Assembly: GCA_028826165.1 (NCBI GenBank)
Contig: JAPDFW010000138.1
Span: 21,001 to 85,000, forward strand
Reading direction: 5' to 3'
DNA: 64,000 nt
Source: Anaeramoeba ignava
Lineage: Eukaryota; Metamonada; Anaeramoebidae
Below the pieces are notes generated by a model that had not been told where the DNA came from, searched no databases, and saw only the letters and a list, made by a program, of their open reading frames with translations. A program made the position numbers and the translations under genes. Below, piece after piece: positions 34,901-48,466 of the stretch; the stretch's first letter is position 1, and each line of letters begins with the position of its first letter.

Positions 34901-35395
34901 ATAATCAAAATTAAATCAAAATTAAATTAAAATTAAATAAAAATTTAATCAAAATTTAATCAATATTAAATTAATATTAAATCAAAATTAAATCAAAATT
35001 AAATCAAAATTAAATCAATATTTAATCAAAATTAAATCAAAATTAAATAAAAATTAAATCAATATTAAATCAAAATTAAATCAATATTTAATCAATATTA
35101 AATCAATATTAAATCAAAATTAAATAAAAATTAGTTCAAGAAAATGGTTGTTGTTAATAAATATCCAGTTTATTTAAAAGACATTAAACCAACTGGTATT
35201 AAATTTATTGAACTTGAAAATAATCAAATTACTGATGAAACTATATCTCAAATTAAAGAAGTTTTACAATCTAAAAAAGATCCAATTTTAAAGAAAAAAT
35301 ATGATCAAATTATTCAAAAAAATTTCGAAATTGGAATTCAAAATTTTTCATTTGAAATTTTATCAGAAAAATTAAAAGAAATTGGATTAATTTAG
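31933..35395 (+). CDS. GT4-type glycosyltransferase of bacterial appearance, 4 exons
   Basis: Exons 31933-31972, 32082-33058, 33141-33158 (18 nt) and 35141-35395 join in frame to 429 aa. N-terminal MNIGFISTRIFGTDGVSLEI is the start of a Rossmann GT-B fold. The C-terminal half has ILQPTRIVPRKSIETSIEIV, and the split motif EGFGNLVVEALF is restored only by splicing three exons. This is the E-x7-E signature of GT4/glycosyl transferase group 1. The family is common in bacteria and archaea; substrate unknown. Intron 3 is 1,982 bp of 11-bp satellite. No signal peptide, so probably cytosolic. Bacterial origin is an inference that a tree could test. Confidence 0.85.
33159..35140. repeat. AAAATTAAATC 11-bp satellite intron, 1.98 kb
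   Basis: Intron 3 of the glycosyltransferase. It is composed of AAAATTAAATC and variants (AATATTAAATC, AAATTTAAATC), more degraded in the centre (about 33660-34680). It is bounded by TTT|GTAAAT and TTCAAG|AAA, which restore the frame exactly. Confidence 0.93.
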
Positions 35396-35494
35396 AAAAA
35401 AGAAAGAAAACAAAAAAATATTTTTTTATTTTTTATTTTTTTATTTTTTCATTTTTCATTTTTTCATTTTTTTTTTTCATTTTTTAAAAAAATT

Positions 35495-38400
35495 ATGGAT
35501 GAAAAAGAAGAAGAGAAATTTATTCAAGCAATTGATCTTGAATTAAAAAAAGAATCAAGATTAACAAAAAAACAATCAAAAATATTCCTTTCAGAACAAA
35601 TACCTCATCATAAAGAAAATCCAATTATTGAAGGACTTCTTGCAAAAGCAGCAAAATATTTTATTTCTAAAAATTATCAAAAAGTTAAATCAAAATATTA
35701 ATTAACAATAAATAAATCACTTTTAAATAATTTTATTTTAAGAATTTATAATTAAATTTATAATTAAATTTATAATTATATTTATAATTAAATATATAAT
35801 TAAATTTATAATTAAATTTATAATTAAATTTATAATTAAATTTATAATTAAATTTATAATTAAATTTATAATTAAATTTATAATTATATTTATAATTAAA
35901 TTTATAATAATATTTATAATTATATTTATAATTATATTTATAATTATATTTATAATTAAATTTATAATAAAAATTTATAATTAAATTTATAATTAAATTT
36001 TATAATTATATTTATAATTAAATTTTATAATTAAATTTATAATTATATTTATAATTAAATTTATAATTATATTTATAATTAAATTTATAATTAAATTTAT
36101 AATTATATTTATAATTAAATTTATAATTAAATTTATAATTATATTTATAATTAAATAATTCAAATTTATAATTAAATTTATAATTATATTTATAATTAAA
36201 TTTATAATTAAATTTTATAATTAAATTTTAATAATTAAATTTATAATAAAATTTATAATTAAATTTATAATTATATTTATAATTATATTTATAATTAAAT
36301 TAATAATTATATTTATAATTAAATTTATAATTATATTTATAATTAAATTTATAATTAAATTTATAATTAAATTTATAATTATATTTATATTTATTTAGGC
36401 TTTAAATATTTTATTAGAATTTATTAAAGATTATCCACATATTCTTGATGGATATAATCAACTTGCAACAATTTATTTTGAAATAGGTGATTTAGAAAAA
36501 GCATATGAAATGAGATTTAAAGAAGCACAATGTAAAGGATATAAAGCTTCACCAGAACAATTTTTTGAGCTTGGATTAGTTGCAAGGTAAAAAATATTCA
36601 AATAAAAAATATTCAAATAAAAAATATTCAAATAAAATTATTTATAAAAATATCCAAATTCATTTTAAATAAAATTAATTATAAAAAATATTCAAATAAA
36701 ATTATTTATAAAATTATTTATAAAATTTTAAATTAAACTAATTATAAATCCAAAAGAAAATTTGGAAAATTTAAAGAATCTTTACATTTCCTTCAAGAAA
36801 CAAGAAAAAGTTCTCCAAAAAATATCTCTGTTCTTTTTAATCTTGGTGTTACTCATATTGCTCTTGGAAATTATAGATTCGCAAAAAAATTTTTTGTTAA
36901 AACTTTAAGATCAGATACTTTTAATCTTCAAGCAGCAAAACATCTTTTAAAAGTAAAAAAATAATTATAAATAAATAAATAAAAAATATATATATATATA
37001 TAAGAATGTGCTTAAATTTTTGATTTAGATTCATCTTAGAAATCCTGATAAACATCGATTTAAACTTATTCCACTTTTATTTGAATTTATGGACAAATTG
37101 AAAAAATATAAAGTTTTTGATTTCCTTTTAATTAATTTATATGTTGATTTTTTAATGATAAGAAAATTTTATCCTTTTGCATTGAATTTTATTGAAAATG
37201 TTAAAAAAGAACTTGAAAAAACAAAAGACAAAAATGAACCCCAAAAGAATCAAGAAGAATCAATTCAATTATTAAACCAAAACGATGATGATTTCTTTAG
37301 AAATATGGACTTAGTTGATGAAAGTATTTTCCAAGATCGAAAAAGAAAAAATACAAAATCAACTAAAAAACAAAAAGAAAAACAGAAAGAAAACCAAAAA
37401 GGAGAAAATAAAGAGAAAGAAAAAAGAGAAATTAAAGAAATGGAAATTGATGAAATTGTGGATGATTCACTTGATGCAATTTTTCAATCAGAAATACTCA
37501 ATTTTCAAGTGAACAAAGAAAACGTCAATTTAAAACAAACAAGAATCAAAGTGTTGAAAAAAAACAAAGAATTGCCTCAAATTTTACTTGTTAAACAAGG
37601 AATCTGCGCAATTTATGTGAATGATTTTGATTTTGCAAAAGAATTATTTATTGAGTCTCAAATATTTGATTTGCCATTAAATCCAATTGTGATTTCTTTA
37701 TTAACCAATATATCAAGAGCTTATGTTGAAACTGGTGAATTTGAAAAAGCTTTACCAATTCTTGATTTACTCAAAGAAAACTCAAATCAAAATAAACCTT
37801 TTCCTTCTAAAGAAATGGAAAAAAAATTCATGAATAGAGATTTAATGATTGAATCACAATTTGATCCTCAAATAAATGAATTGGAAGTGCTTTTTTTGAA
37901 TGGAATTTGTTTTAAACAAATGCATAATTTTGATTCTGCTATTGAAAAATTAGAACAAGTTGTTAGTTTATCCAAAAATATTAAAAATACTTTGGAAAAA
38001 TACATTCCAACTCCAAAAAAAAGAAGAAAGAAAAGAGAAATGGAAATTGAAAATGAAAATCAAAATCAAATTGAAATTGAAAATGAAAATCAAAATGAAA
38101 ATCAAATTGAAAATGAAAATCAAAATCAAAATCAAAATCAAAATCAAAATCAAAATGAAAATAATTTAATTCAACAAATTTTAGAAACAAATCTTGAAAA
38201 TGATGAAAATCATAATCAACGTTTAATAGATCAAAATGAAGATTTTTCAACAACAAAATTAAAATCTTCTTTGAAATTAAATTATGATGCTCTTAATTCT
38301 CTTCTTGAAATATCTCAAGAACTTGAAAAAAATGAAAATATATCATTATTTAATCAAAAAATTGAAGAAATTAAAACAAAATATTCAAATTTTATTGGAA

Positions 38401-39680
38401 TTAAAACAGAAAAAATTAAGAAAGAAAAAAAAATTGTTACTAATCGTTTTGAAAGACAGAAAGTTGATGAAATTTGGATCGAATTAGAATATTCATTTCA
38501 AAATAAAGAAACTGGAGAAATTGAGGAAAAAAAACAAACTATCAACTCAAAAACTTTTATAAACAAAACAAATGATCATTTCCAAAAGAAAAAAATCAAC
38601 AAATTACTTTCTTATGGTTATCCTGTTGTTCTTGATTGTTTAAAAACTGAAGTGAAACTAACAAAAAAGAAAGTATGAAAAAAAAAACAAAGAAACAAAA
38701 AAATAAATTGATTTATAAATTTTGTTTCTCATTTTGAATTAATAAATCTGCTTTTTTTGTTTTAATAGCAAAAAAATAGTCCATCTTTACCAAAAATTCA
38801 AGAATCATTTTATCAAATTGAAAAATATCCCAAAATCAAATATTTCGAAGTTGGAAATTATCAAAATGAATTAAATAGTTTATATGATTCATTAAACGAT
38901 TTAGAATTTTATGAAATTGTAGCAATGATTGTCAGAAGTCTGCTTTATATTAATGAACCAGAAAAGGCAGCAACATTAACAAATCTATTTGAAATTTGTT
39001 TGGGAAAATTTACTTATGAAGTGAAATATCAAGTCGCATTTTTAACATCACAAGTTGCATTTGCAAATCAAAAATATCATCTTGTTTTGAATCTTCTCAG
39101 ACGATTGATTACTAATCATTGGAATACAAATCACTTGTGGAATTTATTCTCTCAAAGCGGACATTTTGTTTCTGATGAAATTGAATACAAAAAAATCAAA
39201 AATTTAATTTCCAAAAATTTGGATAATTTCCCATTGATTATTTTATCAGGTCATAATGCATTGAGAACAGGATCATTTGCTTTGGCAATTAAACAGTATT
39301 ATATTGCACTAATGAAGGAACCAAATGATCCTTTACTTTTGCTTTGTTTGGGTACTTCATATTTGCAGTTAATGATGTCAAAACAATGTCCTTCAAGACA
39401 TCAAACTTGTTTAAAAGGATTTGCGTTTCTTTCCAAATATTATCACCAAAGAAAACAAAGAAATCATCAAGAAGCTTGTTTTAATCTTGCAAGAGCTTTC
39501 CATCGTTTGAAAATTTATGACCATGCTGTTTTTTGGTATAAAAAAGCTTTGAATTTCCCAAGAAAAAATGATGGTCTTGATTTGCATTATGGGATTGCTT
39601 GGAATTTATCATTGATTTATTTGGATTCTGGAAATAAAACACTTGCTTCTTATATGATTAGAACTTATTGTTATATTTAA
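35495..39680 (+). CDS. TFIIIC TPR subunit (GTF3C3/Tfc4-like)
   Basis: Exons 35495-35683, 36399-36586, 36757-36952, 37029-38672 and 38769-39680 join in frame to 1,042 aa. Tandem TPR helices are visible: ALNILLEFIKDYPHILDGYN, QLATIYFEIGDLEKAYEM, FGKFKESLHFLQETRKSSPK, ISVLFNLGVTHIALGNYRFA, then LLPLFEFMD-type repeats. A charged insertion (ENQNQ-rich, about 38040-38165) follows. The C terminus has more TPRs (FALAIKQYYIALMKEPNDPL, LYDHAVFWYKKAL-like) and SLIYLDSGNKTLASYMIRTY. The order and the C-terminal sequence match TFIIIC102/Tfc4, the scaffold of the A-box-binding tauA lobe that recruits TFIIIB for RNA polymerase III. Next to another TFIIIC subunit gene. Confidence 0.88.
35684..36398. repeat. 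TATAATTAAATT 12-bp satellite intron
   Basis: Intron 1 of the TFIIIC TPR gene, 715 bp of TATAATTAAATT with TATAATTATATT variants, bounded by GTTAAA and TTTAG. Confidence 0.92.
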
Positions 39681-39732
39681 ATTTTAAAATATTATTTTTT
39701 ACTTTAATTTCCCAAATAAATTCTTTTTTTGT

Positions 39733-42700
39733 TTAAATTTCTTTTCTTATTTTTTCAAAATTTAAATTATCAAAGTTTCCTGTAAATTTTTCCATATTTG
39801 TAAATAATTTTTCAACACTTTGAAGACAAGGAAAATAACAAGAAATATAATTTGATGGTAATCTTTCTTCTTGAAAATCAAAAGGATCAAAATGAATTTC
39901 AGGAATTTTCTCTTTGTAAATAATATTGTGTTGAATCAAATCTTTTAATAATTTTTTAGTTTGTGTTTGATAGAAAATCACCATTTTGCTTTGTATTTGT
40001 TGAAAAGAAATTCCTGGATTTTGATTTATAGTCAATGTTAAATGGAAATAAATATAATCAAGTATTTTTTGATTTTGTTCCAAATTTGTTTCATCTGAAG
40101 TAAGTACAAATTTCTTAAAACAATCTGGTAAAATTTTTGATGAATTGTTTGATATCTGAATTTGAATATCTTCAATAAATTTGGTCAAAATGAAAAAATC
40201 AAGAAATTTTGTAATAATTTTAAATGAAATTAAAAGTGAAATGTAATCTTTGAAATTGAATTCAAAATCCGAAAAGGAAATTTTTGAGTTTCTTGTTAGT
40301 AATTTAGTTCTAAAATGGTTAAAGTTGAATATTAATTGTTTTTTTATAATTCCATCTTTTGCTTTTGATATAATTGAATATAATTTTTGGATTTCAAGAA
40401 TAAATATATTTAAATTTTTAATATTATTTCTAATAGAATTGATTAGTTCTTTGAGATCTTTATATTTAATTTCATTTTCAATTTTATTTTCAATTTGATT
40501 TTCATTTTTAATTTCATTTTCATTTTCAATTTCATTTTCAATTTCATTTTGATTTTGATTTTCATTTTCAATTTTATTTTCAATTTTATTTTCAATTTTA
40601 TTTTCAATTTGATTTTCATTTTCAATTTGATTTTCATTTTCATTTTCATTTTCAATTTGATTTTCAATTTGATTTTCAATTTTATTTTCAATTTTATTTT
40701 CAATTTTATTTTCAATTTTATTTTCATTTTTATTTTCATTTTCAATTTCATTTTCAATTTTATTTTTAATTTGATTTTGATTTTGATTTTCAATTTTAAT
40801 TTCATTTTCATTTTGATTTTGATTTTGATTTTTAATTTTAATTTCATTTTCAATTTTAATTTCATTTTCAATTTGATTTTCATTTTCATTTTGATTTTCA
40901 ATTTTATTTTCAATTTTAATTTCATTTTCAATTTTAATTTCATTTTCAATTTTATTTTCAATTTTATTTTCAATTTGATTTTGAATTTGATTTTGAATTT
41001 GATTTTGATTTTGATTTGATATTTTCTTTTTATTAATTCGAGGTCTTTTAATTTCTTGAAGATAATTAATTTCTTCATCATTTTCGTTTGAAAAAACAAT
41101 TGTTTCAATTAAATCTATAGAAGAAATAATCTCCTTAAAATTTTGAGAATGTTTTCCAAAATGATTATTTTCATTTTCATTTTCTTCAATTTTTTCTATT
41201 GAATTATCAAATTGGTTTTTTGAAAAGTTTTCTAATTGAGGAAAAATTAAATCAATATTAGCTAATTCTTGAGAAAATAATCCCAAAATAACAAAAAGGG
41301 TTTGAGATGATAAATATAATTGAGAAGAATTTGAATTTGTTTTTGAATGATAAATGATTGATTTTTCATTTTGATTTTTGTTTTTGTTTTTCATTTGAAA
41401 TTTCTTATATTCATCAATAATACCAGAAACTAATTTGATTGGAAAAGAATGTAAAGATAATTTTTGAGTAACCCAACTAATTAATTAAATTAAATGAAAA
41501 AATTAAATTAAATTAAATCAAATTAAATCAAATTAAATTAAATTAAATTAAATTAAATTAAATCAAATTAAATAAAATTAAATTAAATTAAATTAAATTA
41601 AATTAAATTAAATTAAATCAAATTAAATTAAATGAAATCAAATTAAATTAAATCAAATTAAATCAAATTAAATTAAATCAAATTAAATTAAATTAAATGA
41701 AAAAATTAAATTAAATTAAATTATTCTTACGATCGAAAACGATTTTTCTTTAAAATTGTGTTAATTGGTGAAGTTAGAAATTTTTCTTTTAATAGAAATC
41801 TAACACATTTATTAATTTCTCGATAACCAAATATTGATAATTTTTCAGCAATATAATTTGGATCAAATTCAGAAATTGGAGTTAAAAGAGTCATAATTAA
41901 TAGTTGAAAAATTACATGATAATTCAAATGATTTGCAAAATTGTTTTCTTCACAAAAATCATAAATTAATTTCTCAAGTGATTTTGATGTGTTGATATTG
42001 AATTCAAATAAATCTGTAATAGAAACAATATTTGATTTTGATGAATTAGATAGAAATTCTTCCGAAATTGGACTGAATAATTGAATTTCTGAACCTTCAA
42101 TTTCTGCAATAATATTCAAAATATCAATTTTTGTTTTGTTTCTCATTTCAGTTAAAATCATTCCTAGAAAATCAAGGAATTGTCGATCCTTCCTTTTAGC
42201 TCGTAAAAATTTCAATAATCTTGTTCTTTCAATTGTAGATGGAAATAATATTTCCCAATTAATTTTTGAAATAACATTTGTATTTGGAATAACTCTTGAA
42301 AGAAACAAAATTAATCCACTCAAAAGTATCTTTTGATTTTGAGTAAAATGTTCATCAGAAAGAATATATTTTGTAATTGGATTTTCTGTTGATTCAATTC
42401 TTTTTTGTATTATTTTTTGGATATTTTCTTTTGGATATGAACTTAGAAGTTGATGGATATGTTTTCTGAAAGAAATTTTTTTTTTTTTTGGAGAAGATTT
42501 TTTTGAACTTGATTTTTTCATCATTTTTTCATTTCTTTTAATTTGTTTTAATTCTTGGTTTTGTTCTTTGCGAATTTTATCGCCATGTTTAATAATTCTT
42601 TTCAAGTTTCTTTTCATTAATAAATCAGAATTTGCATCAATATCGATAATTGGAAAATAATATCTGAGTAATTTTTTAGGGAAAATTGATAAATTTGAAT

Positions 42701-45700
42701 ATAATCCAAGTTTATGATAATCATTGATATCAATTTGATTAAATAAATTATCTTCATTAGTAGGATCTTGTAGAAAATTTGGGAAAAAATCATTAGGATT
42801 TAAATTCATAAAATTTGTATTGAAATTGAAGTTCATATCCAAATCTACATCCATATTCATATCTATGTCTAAATCTAAAAGATTTAGATTTTCAAAGTAT
42901 TCATCATTTTTAATATTTATAATTTCATTTTGATTTTGATTTTGATTTTGATTTTGATTTTGATTTTGATTTTGATTTTGATTTTGATTTTGATTTTGAT
43001 TTTCATTTTCAATTTCATTTTCATTTTCAATTTCATTTTCATTTTCATTTTCAATTTCATTTTCATTTTCATTTCGATAAGAACTTCTTCTTGTTCTAGA
43101 TCTTTGTTTTTTTTTACAAATATTCTGAAATAAAAACAATTTTTTTTTATTCTGATCCTGTATTTGCATTAATTTTTCAATATTTGATAAGACTTTCTTC
43201 TCAATATATAACTTCAAACGATAAAAAGGAAAATGATAACTATAAGCAATTTTCCATATATTTTTCATTGTTTTTTGTGATTTAAATGAATCCAAATCTT
43301 TGATATCCTTGTAAATGGGTTTTGCTCTAATTTTCATTGATGTTGATAATTTTCTTCGATTTCTCCATTCTTTTAATTTTGTAATTGATTTTGGTAATAA
43401 TGCTTTTTGGAATTGTTTTTTCAATAAATCTCTTTGTTCCATACAATTTTCAAATAATTCCATCCAAAAAAATTTGGCATTGTTTTTGCTATTTTTGAAA
43501 TCAAAATCTTGGAAAACCCAAGGATAACAATTTTTTTTTAGTTTTGCAAATATTTGGATCTTGTGCTCTTGTGAATTTATCTTTAATAGCCCAAGTCTTG
43601 TTAATATTTGTAGGCATTCTTGAATTCTAGTAAACGGTTGTTTTAGAAGGAATTCTGTTTTTAAAGGCTCTTCTAAATCACAAATTTTGGTTTCTGAGTG
43701 TGTATGATCAAATAAAAATGTTAAAGGAAAACCCATTTTTTTGTTGATTCCATTAATTTTCAAGAAAAGGAAAGCTGGAAATTCTTCAATTATTGATATC
43801 AAATTAATTGGTTCGCTTAATTCTTCAATATTTTCATTTGATTTAATGATGAATGTGTCAATTAAATAAAGATGAAATGTTTTTATTCTTTTAAATAATT
43901 CCATTATTAATCCATTTGCTTCTGCAATTTTATTGTGATTTTTTATGGGTGTTTTCTTTTGATGTTTTTTCTCTTGAGAAATGTTTATTATTTGAGAAGC
44001 ATCGACATCTGGATGAGCTACATATTTTGTTGGTGCTTTTGAGTTTTCATTTCCCAATAAAATTTTGCATTTCCCAATTGCTTGAAGATGAGAAATAATT
44101 TTAAGAAGTGAATTTTTATCAATCAATCCATTTTTTTTGCCTTCAAAATTACTGATTGATCTAGCGAGGTTTATGAATGTTATTATTTTTTTTTCTTCAA
44201 TAATCTCCATAATTTTGTTAATTCTTCGAATAGTTGTTAAGGTAACTATTGTTGGTCGATTTGTGGTTTTGTGATTTGATATTTGAGAATTTTTTATATT
44301 TTGCATTAAAAATGGTTGAATTGCGGATCTTAAAGTTAAATTTCCATGATCTTTTTTCTTTTTTTGATTTTCATTTTCATTTTGATTTTGATTTTGATTT
44401 TCATTTTCATTTTCAATTTTATTTTCATTTTCAATATCTTCATTTTGATTTTCGTTATTTTCAATTTCATTTTCATTTTCATTTTCATTTTTTTCAATTT
44501 TATTTTCAATTTTATTTTCATTTTCATTTTCATTTTCATTTTCATTTTCATTTTCATTTTCTTTATCTTCATTAGATTGAAAAATTTTACTTTGTTCAAT
44601 TTGATTGTCAATATCTTCTTTAGAAAAATTTATATTAGCAATTGCTTTATAAGATAAAGTTTTATGTTTTAAAACAGGAACTAATTGAATCATATTACGT
44701 AAATGAAGATATTTAAGTATTTTTGAAACACGTTTAACAGAAATTTTATATTTTAATGAAATTTGCTATTAAATATTAAAAATAAAAATAAATGAATTGA
44801 AAATTTTTTTTTTAAATTTAAATAAAAATACTTCAGATGAAACTCCTTCAGTTCCAGAAGTACAAATTAACCGAAATAATTGAATATTAACAGGAGAATC
44901 AAAAATTGGAAACATTTGGAAAGATTGTAATGATGATTCAAGTTTATCTTTTTTTACATTTACTTAATTAAAATTAAAATTAATTTTTAAAATGAATAAA
45001 TTTTTAAAATTTGAAAAAAAAATAATACTATAATTTTTGTTTCGAAATTCAATTGGAATATTTGCTTTTGGATTAAATTTAATGATTTCTTTTGTTGATT
45101 TTCCATTTTTAATGAGTTTATTTGATAAAGTGATGATATTTAAATTTTGTAATTTTTCAATTATTTTTGAAAAAGAATTTCGAATTCCTTTTTTATTTTC
45201 AAACTAATAAATATTTTGTTTTTTCATTTTGAATTTAAATTTGAATTTAAATTTGAATAATAAAAATTGATTAAAAATACAAGTAATTTTTTCAATTTTA
45301 AAACAGAAATTGAATAATTTTCATCTAATCTTGTTTTCTTTTTTAAAAATTGTATAATTTTCTGACGCAAATAATTCTTTCCAAAAATAAAATACGCACT
45401 ATAAAAAAAATGATTTAATTTTGAGTAAAAAATATTTTTAAATGAAAAAAAATCATTTTATTTTTTACTTTTGAGAAAATTTTGATAATCTTTCATTAAT
45501 TGTTTTCAAAGTAACTTTTCCTGTAAATTTTGAATGATAAACTAATCCCATTCCATTTTGATTATATATTTCTTTTGAAGATTTAATTAGAACAATAATT
45601 TTCGAACTTGAAAATTTTTTTTTATTAGAATAAAAATTAATTTTAAATTTTTTCTTTTTTCTTTTTTTCTTTTTTCTTGGGAAAAAAAGTACATTAATCT

Positions 45701-48292
45701 TAATTTATGTAATTTTTTAAGATGATAAGAACAATTTTTTGGTGTAATTTTAAATTGTTTTTGAATTTCATAAACTAAAATTCCAGAATTTCTTGTTGAA
45801 GCAATTAATTCTAAAATTTGATTTTGTAAAGGATTTATAGAACTGTTTGACTAAATTATAAAATAAAATATTAAATTATTTATAAAATTATTTATAAAAT
45901 TATTTATAAAATTAAATATAAAATTAATTATAAAATTAATTATAAAATTATTTATAAAATTATTTATTAAATTATTTATAAAATTAATTATAAAATTAAT
46001 TATAAAATTATTTATAAAATTATTTATAAAATTATTTATAAAATTATTTATAAAATTATTTATAAAATTATTTATAAAATTATATATTAAATTATTTATA
46101 AAATTATTTATAAAATTAAATATAAAATTAATTATAAAATTAAATATAAAATTATTTATAAAATTATTAATAAAATTATTTATAAAATTATATATAAAAT
46201 TATATATTAAATTATTTATAAAATTATTTATAAAATTATTTATAAAATTATATATAAAATTATATATAAAATTAAATATAAAATTACTTATAAAATTACT
46301 TATAAAATTAAATATAAAATTATTTATAAAATTATTTATAAAATTATTTATAAAATTATTTATAAAATTATTTATAAAAATTAAATATAAAATTAAATAT
46401 AAAATTATTTATAAAATTATTTATAAAATTATTTATAAAATTATTTATAAAATTAATTATAAAATTATTTATTAAATTAATTATAAAATTATAAAATTAT
46501 TTATAAAATTAATTATAAAATTATATATTAAATTAATTATAAAATTAATTATAAAATTATATATTAAATTAATTATAAAATTAATTATAAAATTATTTAC
46601 AAAATTAAATATAAAATTATTTATAAAAATTATTTATAAAATTATTTATAAAATTAAATATAAAATTATTTATAAAATTAATTATAAAATTATTTATAAA
46701 ATTAAATATAAAATTATTTATAAAATTATTTATAAAATTATTTATAAAATTATTTATAAAATTATTTATAAAATTAAATATAAAATTAAATATATAATTA
46801 ATTATAAAATTATTTATAAAATTATTTATAAAATTATTTATAAAATTATATATAAAATTATTTATAAAATTATTTATAAAATTAATTATAAAATTATTTA
46901 TAAAATTATTTATAAAATTATTTATAAAATTATTTATAAAATTAAATATAAAATTAAATATAAAATTAAATATAAAATTAATTATAAAATTAATTATAAA
47001 ATTAAATATAAAATTATTTATAAAATTAATTATAAAATTATTTATAAAATTATTTATAAAATTAATTATAAAATTATTTATAAAATTATTTATAAAATTA
47101 TTTATAAAATTATTTATAAAATTATTTATAAAATTATTTATAAAATTAATTATAAAATTATTTATTAAATTTATATATAAAATTATTTATAAAATTAAAT
47201 ATAAAATTATTTATAAAATTATTTATAAAATTATTTATAAAATTATTTATAAAATTATTTATAAAATTATTTATAAAATTATTTATAAAATTATTTATAA
47301 AATTATTTATAAAATTATTTATAAAATTAAATATAAAATTATTTATAAAATTATCTATAAAATTATTTATAAAATTATTTATAAAATTATTTATAAAATT
47401 ATTTATAAAATTATTTTATAAAATTATTTATTAAATTATTTATAAAATTATTTATAAAATTATTTATAAAATTATTTATAAAATTATTTATAAAATTATT
47501 TATAAAATTATTTATAAAATTATTTTATAAAATTATTTATTAAATTATTTATAAAATTAAATATAAAATTAAATATTAAATTATTTATAAAATTAAATAT
47601 AAAAATTAAATATAAAATTAAATATAAAATTAATTATAAAATTATTTATAAAATTATTTATAAAAATATTTATAAAATTATTTATAAAATTATTTATAAA
47701 AATATTTATAAAATTATTTATAAAATTATTTATAAAATTATTTATAAAATTATTTATAAAATTATTTATAAAATTATTTATAAAATTATTTATAAAATTA
47801 TTTATAAAATTATTTATTAAATTATTTATAAAATTATTTATAAAATTATTTATAAAATTATTTATAAAATTATTTATTAAATTATTTATAAAATTATTTA
47901 TAAAATTATTTATAAAATTATTTATAAAATTGTACTTCTTGTGTGTTTAATAATCTTTTTCTAATTTCTTCAGTTGTCGTTACAGTTATATTCTCAATCT
48001 CTTTTGAATATTTCATATTTTTCTAAATAAATAAAAGTTGATTTTTTTAAATTAAAAAAATAAGAAATTTTCTTTTTCAAATTTCTTATTCTAATTTGAT
48101 TTTTTGTTTTACAATTAATGATTTTGAATTATTTTTTAATTCAAAATTTTTATTTTTTGAAATTTTTTTATAAATTTGAAATTTAAATAATTTTGAAGAA
48201 ATTTTAAATGATTGAAAGATTTTTTGAAAAGAACAACCAGAAGAACCTTCTAAAGAAACAAAATGAATTAATTTCAAAAGTAAATCATCCAT
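39733..48292 (-). CDS. TFIIIC B-block-binding subunit (GTF3C1-like)
   Basis: Nine exons: 48292-48113, 48022-47936, 45850-45693, 45606-45469, 45398-45281, 45203-45029, 44962-44832, 44765-41731 and 41476-39733, all frame-consistent, about 1,921 aa. The start MDDLLLKLIHFVSLEGSSGC parallels human GTF3C1 (MDALESLLDEVALEGLDG). Exon 3 encodes a winged helix (LELIASTRNSGILVYEIQKQ ... NCSYHLKKLHKLRLM) matching the B-block TFIIIC domain. Further winged-helix-like segments follow in exons 6-8 (QLFRLICTSGTEGVSSEQIS; FINLARSISNFEGKKNG...SLLKIISHLQ). NENQ tracts interrupt exons 8 and 9. The product binds the B box of Pol III genes. The stop lies 52 bp from the GTF3C3-like stop. Confidence 0.85.
45851..47935. 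repeat. ATTATTTATAAA 12-bp satellite intron, 2.1 kb
   Basis: Intron 2 of the GTF3C1-like gene. It is about 170 copies of a 12-bp word ATTATTTATAAA with variants (ATTAAATATAAA, ATTAATTATAAA), and among the most homogeneous arrays in the window. Confidence 0.94.
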
Positions 48293-48466
48293 AAAAAGAA
48301 AAGAAAAAAAGAATAAAAATGAAAAAATAAAAAGCGAAAAAAAAAATATTTTTAATAATTTTTTCTCCTTTTTTATTTCATTTTTTCTTTTTTTATTTTA
48401 AAAATTTATTAATTAAATTCGTTATTTTAAAAATTTTTTTTTTTTCTCAATTTAAATAAATATTAA

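Noticed and set aside
40495-41019. Hydrophobic 174-aa plus-strand frame resembling a membrane protein
   Set aside because: Antisense of the Glu-Asn-Gln tract in the last GTF3C1-like exon.
45851-47935. Candidate centromere or replication-origin satellite
   Set aside because: The array lies cleanly between two frame-compatible splice sites of one gene, so an intronic satellite explains it; no other evidence for a centromere.
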